A DNA stretch of 64,000 nucleotides from positions 4,960,001 to 5,024,000 of the forward strand of contig NZ_CP173170.1 in NCBI RefSeq assembly GCF_044788715.1. Direction: 5' to 3'. The notes beneath the pieces were generated by a model. That model ran no database searches, had not been told where the DNA came from, and saw nothing but the letters and a program-made list of their open reading frames with translations. The position numbers were made by a program, and so were the translations under genes. The DNA is from Methylotuvimicrobium sp018830325 (GTDB lineage Bacteria; Pseudomonadota; Gammaproteobacteria; Methylococcales; Methylomonadaceae). This document shows, one piece after another, positions 8,374-16,577 of this stretch. How positions within the stretch are numbered: the first letter of the stretch is position 1; each line of letters begins with the position of its first letter.

Positions 8374-8770
8374 TGAATTCTTGTCCTAATTAATTGAAAT
8401 CCGGCTGTATTACCATAGAAGTAAGCCATTATAAAACAATAAGGATTTAAGGAACGTGCATTTTATAAGTTATCCTAGAAAAAGCATTTCGCCATGAAGA
8501 ACATGAAGAATAAGAAGTTAATTCAATAACTTGCCAAGCCTTAACAAATGAAGTACCCATGACCTAAAAACCGAAAAATGTATAAAGCTGGGCTTGTCAT
8601 TCGTTTGTATAGAGCTTTCGTTCATCCAAGAGGTTAGCGGGATTGTTTAGGTAGTCTTATGAAATACTTCATGAACTTCATATGCTTCATGATTAAACTG
8701 CCTAACTTAATTTCATGCCCATCCCTTAGCCTTTTTCAACATCTCGTTTGCAAAGTCCGTCCGCACGAAT
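8374..8770. other. intergenic gap between mrp and dcd
   Basis: This stretch of about 400 bp is AT-rich and has no convincing ORF. It contains short repeated text such as ATGAAGAACATGAAGAA and CTTCATGAACTTCATATGC. Similar text recurs near 19112 and 22650, so it may be a degenerate dispersed repeat. I see no clear promoter. Confidence 0.5.
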
Positions 8771-9862
8771 TTAGGTATTCTGAATCACGATATTCGGAAA
8801 TTTGCTACTGAAATCTTTGGCTTTCAAGGCTAGTTTCGCGGTCATTTTTCGCGCAATTTCATGGTAAATCTCAGCAGAACGACCGTCGGGATCGGCGATG
8901 ACGGTTGGACGACCCGAGTCGGCGTTTAGCCTGATGTCCTTGTCTAACGGTAACGCACCCAATAGCGGCACTTGGTTTTTTTCAGCCATCGCCGCGCCGC
9001 CGCCGCTACCGAAAATCGCTTCTTCATGACCGCACTGGCTACAAATATGCACGCTCATATTTTCGACAATACCCAACACCGGTACGTTGACCTTTTCGAA
9101 CATCGCTAAACCGCGTTGCGCATCGAGAAGCGCGATATCTTGCGGCGTCGTGACGATAACCGCACCGCTAACCGGTATTTGTTGCGACAGCGTTAATTGA
9201 ATGTCCCCTGTGCCGGGCGGAAGATCCACTATTAAATAATCGAGATCGGTCCAACGCGTTTCCTTGAGCAGTTGCTGTAACGCGCCGGTTACCATAGGGC
9301 CGCGCCAGATCATCGGCTGACTGGTGTCGACCAGATAGCCGATCGAATTGGTTTGTAAACCGAACGACATCTTCGGCAGCATGGTTTTGCCGTCTTCGCT
9401 TTCCGGAAAGCCGGATTGTCCAAGCATCATCGGAATGCTCGGACCATAGATATCGGCATCCAAAATACCGACCTTTGCGCCTTCGGCCGCCAAGGCCAAG
9501 GCCAAATTGACTGCCGTTGTCGATTTACCAACGCCGCCTTTACCGGAGGCGACCGCGATGATGTTTTTGATGCCCGGCAGCGGCTTCAATCCTTGCTGAA
9601 CCGCATGCGACAAAATATTGATAGCAATATCGATCGTCACAGTACCGATGCCTTCCAGCGTCTTCAAATGATCCAAAACCGCTAACTTAAACTCGTCGAG
9701 ATGTTTTTTAGCCGGGTAGCCTAATTCCAGTTTAATCGAGACATCAGCGCCGTCAATGTGGATCGATTTAATCGATTTAGCCGAAATTAAATCGGTTTCA
9801 ACATTGGGATCGATAAACGTTTTCAATCGATTTTCGATGTCTGCTTGGGTAATTTGTGCCAT
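8771..9862 (-). CDS. apbC: Mrp/ApbC iron-sulfur cluster carrier ATPase
   Basis: The 363-aa protein has an N-terminal MIP18/DUF59-type domain (residues 1-85), then a deviant P-loop GKGGVGKST at residues 107-115, the switch motif VDLPPGTGD, and the metal-binding CSQC (Cys274 and Cys277). The family binds a 4Fe-4S cluster at the dimer interface and donates it to apoproteins in the cytoplasm. Length and motif order are those of bacterial Mrp. It is usually monocistronic, as seems true here. Confidence 0.95.
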   Translation of the reverse strand: MAQITQADIENRLKTFIDPNVETDLISAKSIKSIHIDGADVSIKLELGYPAKKHLDEFKLAVLDHLKTLEGIGTVTIDIAINILSHAVQQGLKPLPGIKNIIAVASGKGGVGKSTTAVNLALALAAEGAKVGILDADIYGPSIPMMLGQSGFPESEDGKTMLPKMSFGLQTNSIGYLVDTSQPMIWRGPMVTGALQQLLKETRWTDLDYLIVDLPPGTGDIQLTLSQQIPVSGAVIVTTPQDIALLDAQRGLAMFEKVNVPVLGIVENMSVHICSQCGHEEAIFGSGGGAAMAEKNQVPLLGALPLDKDIRLNADSGRPTVIADPDGRSAEIYHEIARKMTAKLALKAKDFSSKFPNIVIQNT

Positions 9863-10063
9863 GAATGCTCCGGGGAAAGAAGTGTTGAATTAATAACCAA
9901 CTAAAATACTAAGGATTAGTATTGTACAATCTGAAACCATTATTGACCACTGAACAAGCTTTTTCAAAACTTAGCGGTCGTTATCCCAAGCTTGCGAAAA
10001 TTGCTTTAGCGAACTATTTTTTAATATCTTGATGTCATATCGCTCATTTTCCAGGTTGTTGAA

Positions 10064-10546
10064 ATGGTCAAACGAATATCTATTTTTGTCTTAGCGGTGT
10101 TGACGATGACGGCTTATTCTAACGAGAACTTGAAACAAAAGGCCTATACTGCTTTACGTGACTTTTTTCAATTAAACGGGAAATCGCAGGGCTTTGATGG
10201 GACTTATGTCGATACGCCGGCCGAATTTGGTCGAACATGTCGCATAAAAATTGATTTCACAATTCCGGGCCGGGAATATTTTACGATTAGCGGAGAATAT
10301 ACCGCAGTTGGCACATTGGGCGACGGCATTTATTTCGATGCCGCTCCCGATACTTTTACCAGGGTCGAAATACAAAACGGCAGCCTAATCGTGGAACAAC
10401 AATTTCGCGATAGCTTTGTTACCGGTTCCGAGTCCGTGTTGCAGGCAACTAAGCATTCCGGTCGACTCGAAATCCGGTTAAAACAAAAAAATCGGTTTTT
10501 ATTTTTTACCGATACCGTGGAAAAACGCTGTATCGCAACACTTTAA
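10064..10546 (+). CDS. hypothetical exported 160-aa protein
   Basis: The product starts with a signal peptide (VKRISIFVLAVLTMTAYS) and continues as a beta-rich domain with two Cys (CRIKIDF and KRCIATL) that could form a disulfide in the periplasm. I recognise no family. It is the first of three closely spaced + strand genes; the next starts 12 bp downstream behind AAAGGAGAG. Together they look like one transcription unit of envelope proteins of unknown role. Confidence 0.7.
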   Translation: MVKRISIFVLAVLTMTAYSNENLKQKAYTALRDFFQLNGKSQGFDGTYVDTPAEFGRTCRIKIDFTIPGREYFTISGEYTAVGTLGDGIYFDAAPDTFTRVEIQNGSLIVEQQFRDSFVTGSESVLQATKHSGRLEIRLKQKNRFLFFTDTVEKRCIATL

Positions 10547-10558
10547 AGGAGAGCTTCC

Positions 10559-11359
10559 ATGGCCGTAGACCCGAAAAAACCGCGGACCGTTTTGATCATT
10601 CATGGCGTTCAGACCGGCGACGATAACGATTTAATTCAAGATCAACTCATCGAACAGTTACTAAAGAGTCGTCTAGGCAATATGCCGCTCCAATTCAAGA
10701 CCGATCTTTATCGTTATGAAAATTTAAACAATCAAGCACAAAGCAAATATCAGAAATTAATCAAACTCATTGCCGCCAATCCGATAGGCGAAGTTTTGGC
10801 CGGCAATGCCCTTGATCTCATCGGCGATGTCGTCACCGCGCGCCTCGACACCAGCACCGCCGCGCAAATTAGGCAAGGCTTCAAGAATAAGATTCTCGAA
10901 ATTTTTACCGAGGGCAGTCCTTGTTATGTGGTCGCTCACAGTTTGGGTTCGATCTATGCCTTTGATGTGATTAATGAGCTGATCAAGGATAAACACTATT
11001 TCGACAGAAATTCGCGCCGAACTTGGCCGGTACAAGGCTTAATAACGCTCGGTTCGCCGATAGGTTTGTCGATGTTCAAGAAAAGGCGTCAGAAAGTTCA
11101 ACCGCTTGGGGAGGGGACCAAGATGTTCCGTTGGCTCAACTATTGGGACCGGACCGACCCTGTCGTGTCAGGAAAATTGTTCGGTCAAACCTTAAACGGA
11201 TTCGAGATCGCCGAAAAATACCGTACCCAATCGCCGGACTTAGGCTGGGTCATCCGCGACCGGCCGGTCGATACCGGTAAAGCTTGGCTCATGGCACATG
11301 TGGCGTATTGGGAAAACCCGATGGTCGGCGACGGCTTGTTCGATTTAGTCACTAACTAA
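10559..11359 (+). CDS. alpha/beta-hydrolase-like protein (putative lipase/esterase)
   Basis: The 266-aa product opens with a strand VLIIHGVQTGDD (the HG oxyanion region of alpha/beta hydrolases). At about residue 122 it has VVAHSLGSIYAFD, the Gly-x-Ser-x-Gly-like nucleophile elbow with Ala for the first Gly (A-H-S-L-G). A later QGLITLGSPIGLS is typical of lipases acting on lipid-like substrates. The acid may be in YWDRTDPV and the His in MAHVAYW; these are guesses. There is no signal peptide, so it is probably cytoplasmic. It lies between a secreted protein and a lipoprotein in a three-gene cluster. The substrate is unknown. Confidence 0.75.
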   Translation: MAVDPKKPRTVLIIHGVQTGDDNDLIQDQLIEQLLKSRLGNMPLQFKTDLYRYENLNNQAQSKYQKLIKLIAANPIGEVLAGNALDLIGDVVTARLDTSTAAQIRQGFKNKILEIFTEGSPCYVVAHSLGSIYAFDVINELIKDKHYFDRNSRRTWPVQGLITLGSPIGLSMFKKRRQKVQPLGEGTKMFRWLNYWDRTDPVVSGKLFGQTLNGFEIAEKYRTQSPDLGWVIRDRPVDTGKAWLMAHVAYWENPMVGDGLFDLVTN

Positions 11360-11373
11360 GCGGAACAAAAAAC

Positions 11374-11904
11374 ATGAAAAAACTTTTTACTTCGATTTAT
11401 TTATTAGTCCTGCTCAACGGCTGTACGCTTTCAATGTATACCGCAGAACTGGATGCATTGAATTCCAACGGCGAGCCGCGCAAAGCCCTGCTGTATTGGT
11501 CGAAAACCGACCGGTTAATCGGCGCCGCGAAAGCCGGTCCGATCATCTTGATAACCGAATGCAGCACCCGCAGGCTGAACTTCGATGAAACCGAAGCCGG
11601 CATTGTTTACCGAGGCGAGCCCGGCCGAGACCGGGTTGCCGGCCAAAACAAAACTATCGCGGACGGGACAGTTTGCGCGAAAATCGAAACGCAGTCGAAA
11701 CTCACCGAATTGCAAGCCGGCGAGTTAATGCTGACAATGCTTTGCGAAGCCGTGTTTGACGAATTCAGTATACAAGAAGGTTTATATACGCCCGCTTACC
11801 TTCAAGCCCGCGAAGCCCCTTACCGTTTCGACGTTAGAGAAAGTAAGAGTTGGAGCGTGTTCGGGGAAACGCCGAAAGCGCCGGAACCGCCGGAGTGTAT
11901 GTGA
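11374..11904 (+). CDS. hypothetical lipoprotein
   Basis: The 176-aa product has a lipoprotein signal peptide with lipobox LLNGC (Cys17), so it should be lipid-anchored after export. The mature part holds several Cys (ECSTRRL, TVCAKIE, MLCEAV, PECM) and a Pro/Glu-rich end. I do not recognise the family. It starts 14 bp after the hydrolase stop and is probably in the same operon. Confidence 0.7.
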   Translation: MKKLFTSIYLLVLLNGCTLSMYTAELDALNSNGEPRKALLYWSKTDRLIGAAKAGPIILITECSTRRLNFDETEAGIVYRGEPGRDRVAGQNKTIADGTVCAKIETQSKLTELQAGELMLTMLCEAVFDEFSIQEGLYTPAYLQAREAPYRFDVRESKSWSVFGETPKAPEPPECM

Positions 11905-12280
11905 GCAATGCGCGTTCGGGGCGGTTTGAATAACCCGCCCCGTATGGGTTGGCACGTAGCCCGTATGCAGCGAAAGCGGAATACGGGAGTGTCGTGGCTC
12001 CGAGTTTCCCGGATTGCGCTACGCTCCATCCGGGCTACGCTGTTTAGACTCGCAGAAACAAGTCGGTAGCGATTTAGCCGCGGGAATCTGTGCCTAGGCA
12101 GGACGGGGTTTGCAACCCCGTTCTAAATATTTCGATCGTGGCCAAAGCAAATCAAAACGTCCGGGTTGTATACCCCGCTTCGCATAAGGTGAACAAATTC
12201 GAATACAAACGGAGCGGAGTACCTTATTTTTAAACGCCGAGCGAAGGCTCAATAGGCTAGTTTAATCGGATTATCGATCA
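11905..12280. other. intergenic region with a dispersed inverted repeat
   Basis: No gene is seen in this 376-bp gap. The section 11945-12045 is an inverted-repeat unit built from GTAGCCCGTATGCAGCG and CGCTCCATCCGGGCTAC, a common extragenic repeat type. The rest has no clear feature. Confidence 0.5.
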
Positions 12281-13210
12281 TTATGCGGTCAATTGGTCAG
12301 CCATTACTGCAATATCGTCAAGCGAAGCGCTGAGTTCGGCGAGTTTTTGATGAACCGCATCCGAATTCAAATTCAATACGGCGAATTCCTCTTCGCCGTA
12401 ATTTTGATTTTGCCCGTCACCGATACCTAAGGTTCCCAATAAACAATCGCTTAAATACACCAATAAATTAAGCCGGTAATTGTCGCCGCGGTAATGAGGG
12501 TTATGGTGATGATAAACGACATCGACAATCGGTTTCGGCATCGACCAACTGCGCATGAGCCAAGTGCCTAGCAAAGTATGGTCGACGCCGAAGGCAAACC
12601 GCTCGATGTTATAAACGCTTAGCGTGGCATTCGCATCGATGATTCTCGATAAATAAGCAAACTCTTCCGGAAACTCATGCCCAAGCAACGGAAAGCCGAT
12701 GTTGTGCAGCAACGCGGCTAAAAATAACGTTTCACGGTCCGGCCTTTCTTCGGCTAGCATCATTTCACCGAGCGCCAATGCCAGGCGGGAACCGGCAATG
12801 GCTTGAATCCACAGCATTCGAGTGCCGACCTTCCCGATTTTCGGCGCTTTGAGCGGCGATAGCGCACTGAGGCCCAGGGCCAAATTCATCACAAAATCAT
12901 AGCCTAATACACGGGCAATCGACTCTTGTATCGATGCGATCTTGCCACGGTAGCCGTAAAGGGCCGAGCTGGCCCAACGAATCACTTGCGAACTCAGAAT
13001 AGGATCCATTTCGATGATCGACGCCAATTTTTTTGCATCCGCCAATGGGTCCGACGCCAATTGAATAATTTGTTGAGCTATGCCCGGCAAGGGTGGTAGC
13101 GCCTTGATACGATTGATTTCTTCTCGCAAGTCGACCGGGTGAGAAAAATTATCCAAGCCTGGATCGATGGTGTTGATAGTCCAACTACTCAGTGATGATT
13201 CCATTGCCAA
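12281..13210 (-). CDS. HDOD-domain signalling protein
   Basis: The 309-aa product carries an HDOD domain from about residue 30: LPPLPGIAQQIIQLASDPLA, then DPILSSQVIRWASSALYG and later LAALLHNIGFPLLGHE. The HD dyad is replaced by His-Asn (LHNIG), as usual for HDOD, so it is a signalling rather than a phosphohydrolase domain. It follows the sigma-54 activator by only 5 bp on the same strand, so the two are an operon and probably act in one regulatory circuit. The output is unknown. Confidence 0.85.
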   Translation of the reverse strand: MAMESSLSSWTINTIDPGLDNFSHPVDLREEINRIKALPPLPGIAQQIIQLASDPLADAKKLASIIEMDPILSSQVIRWASSALYGYRGKIASIQESIARVLGYDFVMNLALGLSALSPLKAPKIGKVGTRMLWIQAIAGSRLALALGEMMLAEERPDRETLFLAALLHNIGFPLLGHEFPEEFAYLSRIIDANATLSVYNIERFAFGVDHTLLGTWLMRSWSMPKPIVDVVYHHHNPHYRGDNYRLNLLVYLSDCLLGTLGIGDGQNQNYGEEEFAVLNLNSDAVHQKLAELSASLDDIAVMADQLTA

Positions 13211-13215
13211 CTCTA

Positions 13216-14532
13216 TTAATTGATATTGAGGCGATTTAATTTTCGGTATAAGGTTCTTTCGCTGATATTCATTTCGGATGCAATCAGCTTACGGTTGCCT
13301 TGATATTTTTTGATCAAGGACCGTATAAATTCGGCCTCGATATTATCCAATGGGTTTATGTTCGATGCTCCGGTTTCTTCGATTGCAGCTCCTTGGCCGC
13401 GTCTTTCTATCATGCCGGGTTTTAACGTAACGCCTTGACGCCGCATGATGGAAATGTCCAGTTCATCGATAGTGTGGCTAGTGCAAAGGCACGTAGCCAG
13501 CTGTAGACAATTTTTCAGTTCGCGTATATTGCCGGGCCATTTGTGCTGCATTAATTTTTGCATAGCGGCTTTGGTCATACTATAAACACAGTGGTCGCGG
13601 TGCCCGAACGACTTAAGAAAATGTCCTACCAGTGCCGGCATATCCTCTATCCGGTCTCTTAAAGCAGGTATTTCCAACGGAAAAACCGACAACCGGTAAA
13701 ACAAATCTTCCCGGAACAGTCCGTTTCTCACCATTTCTCCAAGGTTTCTGTGCGTGGCAGTCACGACTCGAACCGTCGATGTCAACGATGAGGTACCGCC
13801 TACCCGCCTAAATTGGCCGCTTTCTAATGCTCTTAATAACTTAGGTTGCAAAGAGACCGGCAATTCGCCGACCTCATCGAGAAACAAAGTACCTCTGTCC
13901 GCCAGTTCGAACAATCCTTTTTTGGCGGATGCCGCCCCGGTAAAGGAGCCCTTTTCATGGCCGAACAGTTCGCTTTCGAACAAGTCTTCTCCGAGTACCG
14001 TGCAATCGACGATGACAAATTCTCCCTCGGCATTTTGCGATTTCCGATGAATAAATTCGGCGGCTAGCTCTTTGCCTGTTCCGGTTTCGCCGTTTAACAT
14101 AACCGGTACATTCGATTGAGCGGCCTTTTGCAATTTAGTTTTCAGATTTATGAAAGCAGAAGACGTGCCAACCATCTTCGGGTTTTTATCCAAGGATTCC
14201 GACGCACCGGCGGTAAGTACCGACTCACCTAGATAAAGCGTGCCGTCGGTATCGAGCAAAGGATAGCCCCGAACTTTCAATAAATACTCGCGTTCGTCCA
14301 CGGTTTCGTTGAATAAACCGGCATATGGTTCAAGCGTTTGAAAAAAACGTCGATGCCGGCAATCGACCGGATTATTGCAGCATGCATTACCCAAAATACT
14401 TTCTCTGGCCTGCCCGAAATGATTTTCCCAAGCGCGATTAACGGCGACGACTTGTTGAGCTGCATTAACAATAATAAAAGGAAGGTCATGGGTTTCAAGC
14501 AGCGAATTCAACGTGAACGAGTTTGTTTGCAT
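13216..14532 (-). CDS. sigma-54-dependent activator with a cysteine-bearing PAS domain
   Basis: The 438-aa protein has an N-terminal PAS-like domain (residues 10-100) containing Cys51, Cys52, Cys58 and His60. An AAA+ domain follows, with Walker A GETGTGKE (148-155), the sigma-54 contact loop GSFTGA (195-200) and Walker B TLFLDE (215-220). A Fis-type helix-turn-helix ends the protein (MNISERTLYRKLNRL). There is no receiver domain, so it senses directly through the PAS domain. I chose ATG 14532; the longer frame would use a TTG at 14565. It diverges from PEP-CTERM genes that have sigma-54 promoters, so it may control them (inference). Confidence 0.9.
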   Translation of the reverse strand: MQTNSFTLNSLLETHDLPFIIVNAAQQVVAVNRAWENHFGQARESILGNACCNNPVDCRHRRFFQTLEPYAGLFNETVDEREYLLKVRGYPLLDTDGTLYLGESVLTAGASESLDKNPKMVGTSSAFINLKTKLQKAAQSNVPVMLNGETGTGKELAAEFIHRKSQNAEGEFVIVDCTVLGEDLFESELFGHEKGSFTGAASAKKGLFELADRGTLFLDEVGELPVSLQPKLLRALESGQFRRVGGTSSLTSTVRVVTATHRNLGEMVRNGLFREDLFYRLSVFPLEIPALRDRIEDMPALVGHFLKSFGHRDHCVYSMTKAAMQKLMQHKWPGNIRELKNCLQLATCLCTSHTIDELDISIMRRQGVTLKPGMIERRGQGAAIEETGASNINPLDNIEAEFIRSLIKKYQGNRKLIASEMNISERTLYRKLNRLNIN

Positions 14533-14610
14533 AGTTCCAATCAGCAAGTTATATCCGAAAACCAACTTTCAGCGCCACTTTTCGGTATTTCGGTTCAATG
14601 ACGTGTCAGC

Positions 14611-14639
14611 CCTGGCAGTCAACATGACATTGTTGTCAG
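14611..14639 (+). promoter_or_regulatory. candidate activator-binding site (copy 1)
   Basis: The sequence reads CCTGGCAGTC-N3-ATGACA-N3-TTGTCAG, with a TGACA/TGTCA palindrome at its core. The same pattern with the same spacing occurs at 19643-19671, upstream of another PEP-CTERM gene. It lies 160 bp before a sigma-54 promoter, a normal distance for an enhancer. Which activator binds is unknown: it could be the adjacent one or a PrsR-type regulator elsewhere. Confidence 0.6.
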
Positions 14640-14798
14640 GTCCGGAAAGCATTCTAACTGATTCGTTCATTAATAAAAGGATTTCGGATTTAATCGAAAA
14701 AGAATTGTTGGTTACCGTATGAGGCGGTTCGGCGCTTAGAAGGCATTGGCGTGGTTTTATTCATTGACGCAGTAAGCAAAAATAGGGGCTTAAGAGAG

Positions 14799-14817
14799 TT
14801 GGCTTGAAAAATGCTTT
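14799..14817 (+). promoter_or_regulatory. sigma-54 (-24/-12) promoter of the PEP-CTERM pair
   Basis: TTGGC at 14799 and TGCTT ending at 14816 give GG-N10-GC, the exact spacing required for sigma-54. The predicted start point is about 45 bp before the ATG at 14870. A near-identical element is at 19724. Confidence 0.7.
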
Positions 14818-14869
14818 TACCTAAACAGCAGTTACTTATTTGAAACTTACTTGAATTATAGGATCAACA

Positions 14870-15541
14870 ATGAACGCAAAATCAACTTTGCAGCATTCAG
14901 TCTTTGCCCTACTTTTGATAGCTTTGCCGCTCCAAACTCAAGCCGCTTTATTTGTCATTGATAATTTTAACCAAGATCAAGACGCTTGGTCTTTTAATGG
15001 TGACTCAATAAACAGCGGACCTTTACAGCTTAATACCCCGGGATCAACCCATTTGAGCAATGCCGAAAGAACGCTATTTTCACAATCGGGTGCTGGTTCA
15101 AGTACATTTCAGGCGGTTCAAGCCGTTGGCGGACTCTTACAAATTACCAATAGTGTAACGTCGGACGGAATCGCTTCCGTATTATGGGATGGGTTCGATT
15201 CTGTTGATTTTATTTCTCTAGGTATCAACGCATTTCTATTGGATATTCTGGCCATCGATCATGATGTAGATATCGACTTTGTGGTAAACGGGACATCTTC
15301 TTCACCGCTTCAAAACTTTGCCGGGCCCGGTAATAATTACGTTAACTTTAACGATTTCAGCGTTCCGAGTGTTTTTAATGAAGTCACATCGATACGCTTG
15401 AATTTAAGAGGCCCTGCAGCATGGGACGGACAGGTTAAATTAGTCGGCGCACAAAATCCTTCAACGGTGCCTGAGCCAGATTTGTTTATTTTGTTGAGCT
15501 TTGCATTGATTGTTTTTGGTTTAGTAAAAAAACAGAACTGA
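14870..15541 (+). CDS. PEP-CTERM protein, first of a tandem pair
   Basis: The 223-aa product has a signal peptide (residues 1-26, ending LQTQA) and a C-terminal Val-Pro-Glu-Pro motif followed by a hydrophobic helix and the tail KKQN, the sorting signal cut by exosortase. The body begins FVIDNFNQDQ and ends LNLRGPAAWDGQVKL, the same framework as the next gene, so the two are duplicates. A sigma-54 promoter precedes it. In this group PEP-CTERM proteins are linked to exopolysaccharide and floc formation; the exact role of this one is unknown. Confidence 0.85.
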   Translation: MNAKSTLQHSVFALLLIALPLQTQAALFVIDNFNQDQDAWSFNGDSINSGPLQLNTPGSTHLSNAERTLFSQSGAGSSTFQAVQAVGGLLQITNSVTSDGIASVLWDGFDSVDFISLGINAFLLDILAIDHDVDIDFVVNGTSSSPLQNFAGPGNNYVNFNDFSVPSVFNEVTSIRLNLRGPAAWDGQVKLVGAQNPSTVPEPDLFILLSFALIVFGLVKKQN

Positions 15542-15587
15542 ATTGTCGTATCCAAATTTTAACCCACTTGAACTTAATTAAGGTGAA

Positions 15588-16262
15588 ATGATGAATACGA
15601 AGCGGTTAATTTTTCCAAATTTGATGGTATTTTTTACGCTTTCGATTTTACCATTAACCGTCCAAGCGGTATCCATGATCGATAACTTCTCCGATTCTCA
15701 ACAAGTTATGGATTTAGGGAGTCCGGGAATAACAGCCTCAACGACTTTCCTTTCCGATACTTCCAGCGAATTAACCGGAATCAGGAGAACCTTGAGTGCG
15801 GAAGCCGGAGTCGGCGCAGTTAATTTTGTGGTTATTCAAGTCATCGGGTCCGGGAGTATTTTAGGTATTACAAACAGTCTTGGTTCCGCTGGTACGGCAT
15901 CGATTCTGTGGGATAATTTCGGTACGGTTGATTTCAACCAATTTGCCAATGCCCTGAAATTAGATGTTGTGAAGCTAGACGACAAAATGATAACCGTCGA
16001 AATGATCGTCAATGGAACTTCGAATTCCGCTTTTACCATTGCTGAAGTCGGCGAATATCTTTTCGATTTTACCTCTTTCAGCAATGCATCGTTATTTGAT
16101 CAGGTTATTTCATTAGAAATGAAATTAACCGGTCCTTTGGCGTGGGACGGCCAATTCAAACTATCGGCAGTTGCCGCGCCGGTTCCTTTGCCGCCTTCTA
16201 TTTTTCTGATGAGTTTGGCTTTAATTGGCTTTGCCGTTGTACGAAGGAATACGATTGTCTAA
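15588..16262 (+). CDS. PEP-CTERM-like protein, second of a tandem pair
   Basis: The 224-aa product has a signal peptide ending TVQA and a mature part beginning SMIDNFSDSQQ. It shares ITNSLGSAGTASILWDNF and LTGPLAWDGQFKL with its neighbour. The C-terminal signal is a variant: VPLPPS followed by a hydrophobic helix and RRN, so the Glu of the PEP motif is replaced. It starts 46 bp after the first gene behind AAGGTGAA, probably in the same transcript. Two ATG codons are adjacent at the start. Confidence 0.8.
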   Translation: MMNTKRLIFPNLMVFFTLSILPLTVQAVSMIDNFSDSQQVMDLGSPGITASTTFLSDTSSELTGIRRTLSAEAGVGAVNFVVIQVIGSGSILGITNSLGSAGTASILWDNFGTVDFNQFANALKLDVVKLDDKMITVEMIVNGTSNSAFTIAEVGEYLFDFTSFSNASLFDQVISLEMKLTGPLAWDGQFKLSAVAAPVPLPPSIFLMSLALIGFAVVRRNTIV

Positions 16263-16275
16263 TCGAAAAAGCGTC

Positions 16276-16522
16276 TATACCTTTCGCACTTCAAATTTCG
16301 GCAGTGCCGAATGAGACCTCGGGATGCTAGGTCGATTTTTGCTCCTCGGCAATTGCTCCTGCATTGCCCTAATACACGCCATCCATGGCGTAATGCAAAA
16401 TCGACATTCACGCCATCCATGGCGCTCGCAAAGGCTTTGCCAGTATGGGGGCCTACACGGACGTATTTACGGCGTCCTTTGACGGGCACCCCGAGGCCGA
16501 ATTTTCATCTACGATGGGTATA
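16276..16522. repeat. dispersed inverted-repeat element, family A (copy 1)
   Basis: The element begins TATACCTTTCGCACTTC and ends as the imperfect inverted repeat of a related sequence (GAATTTTCATC then GATGGGTATA). Its interior contains CTTTGCCAG and CGGCGTCCTTTGACGGG, shared with copies at 41091 and 44587. This copy is 247 bp because it carries an additional GCTCCTCGGCAATTGC module. No ORF of its own is credible, so it behaves like a MITE. Confidence 0.7.
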
Positions 16523-16577
16523 ATTATCGGAAGGAGTGGAGGGCGGTTAGCGAGTGCAATCGAACCCTCCTAATTTA

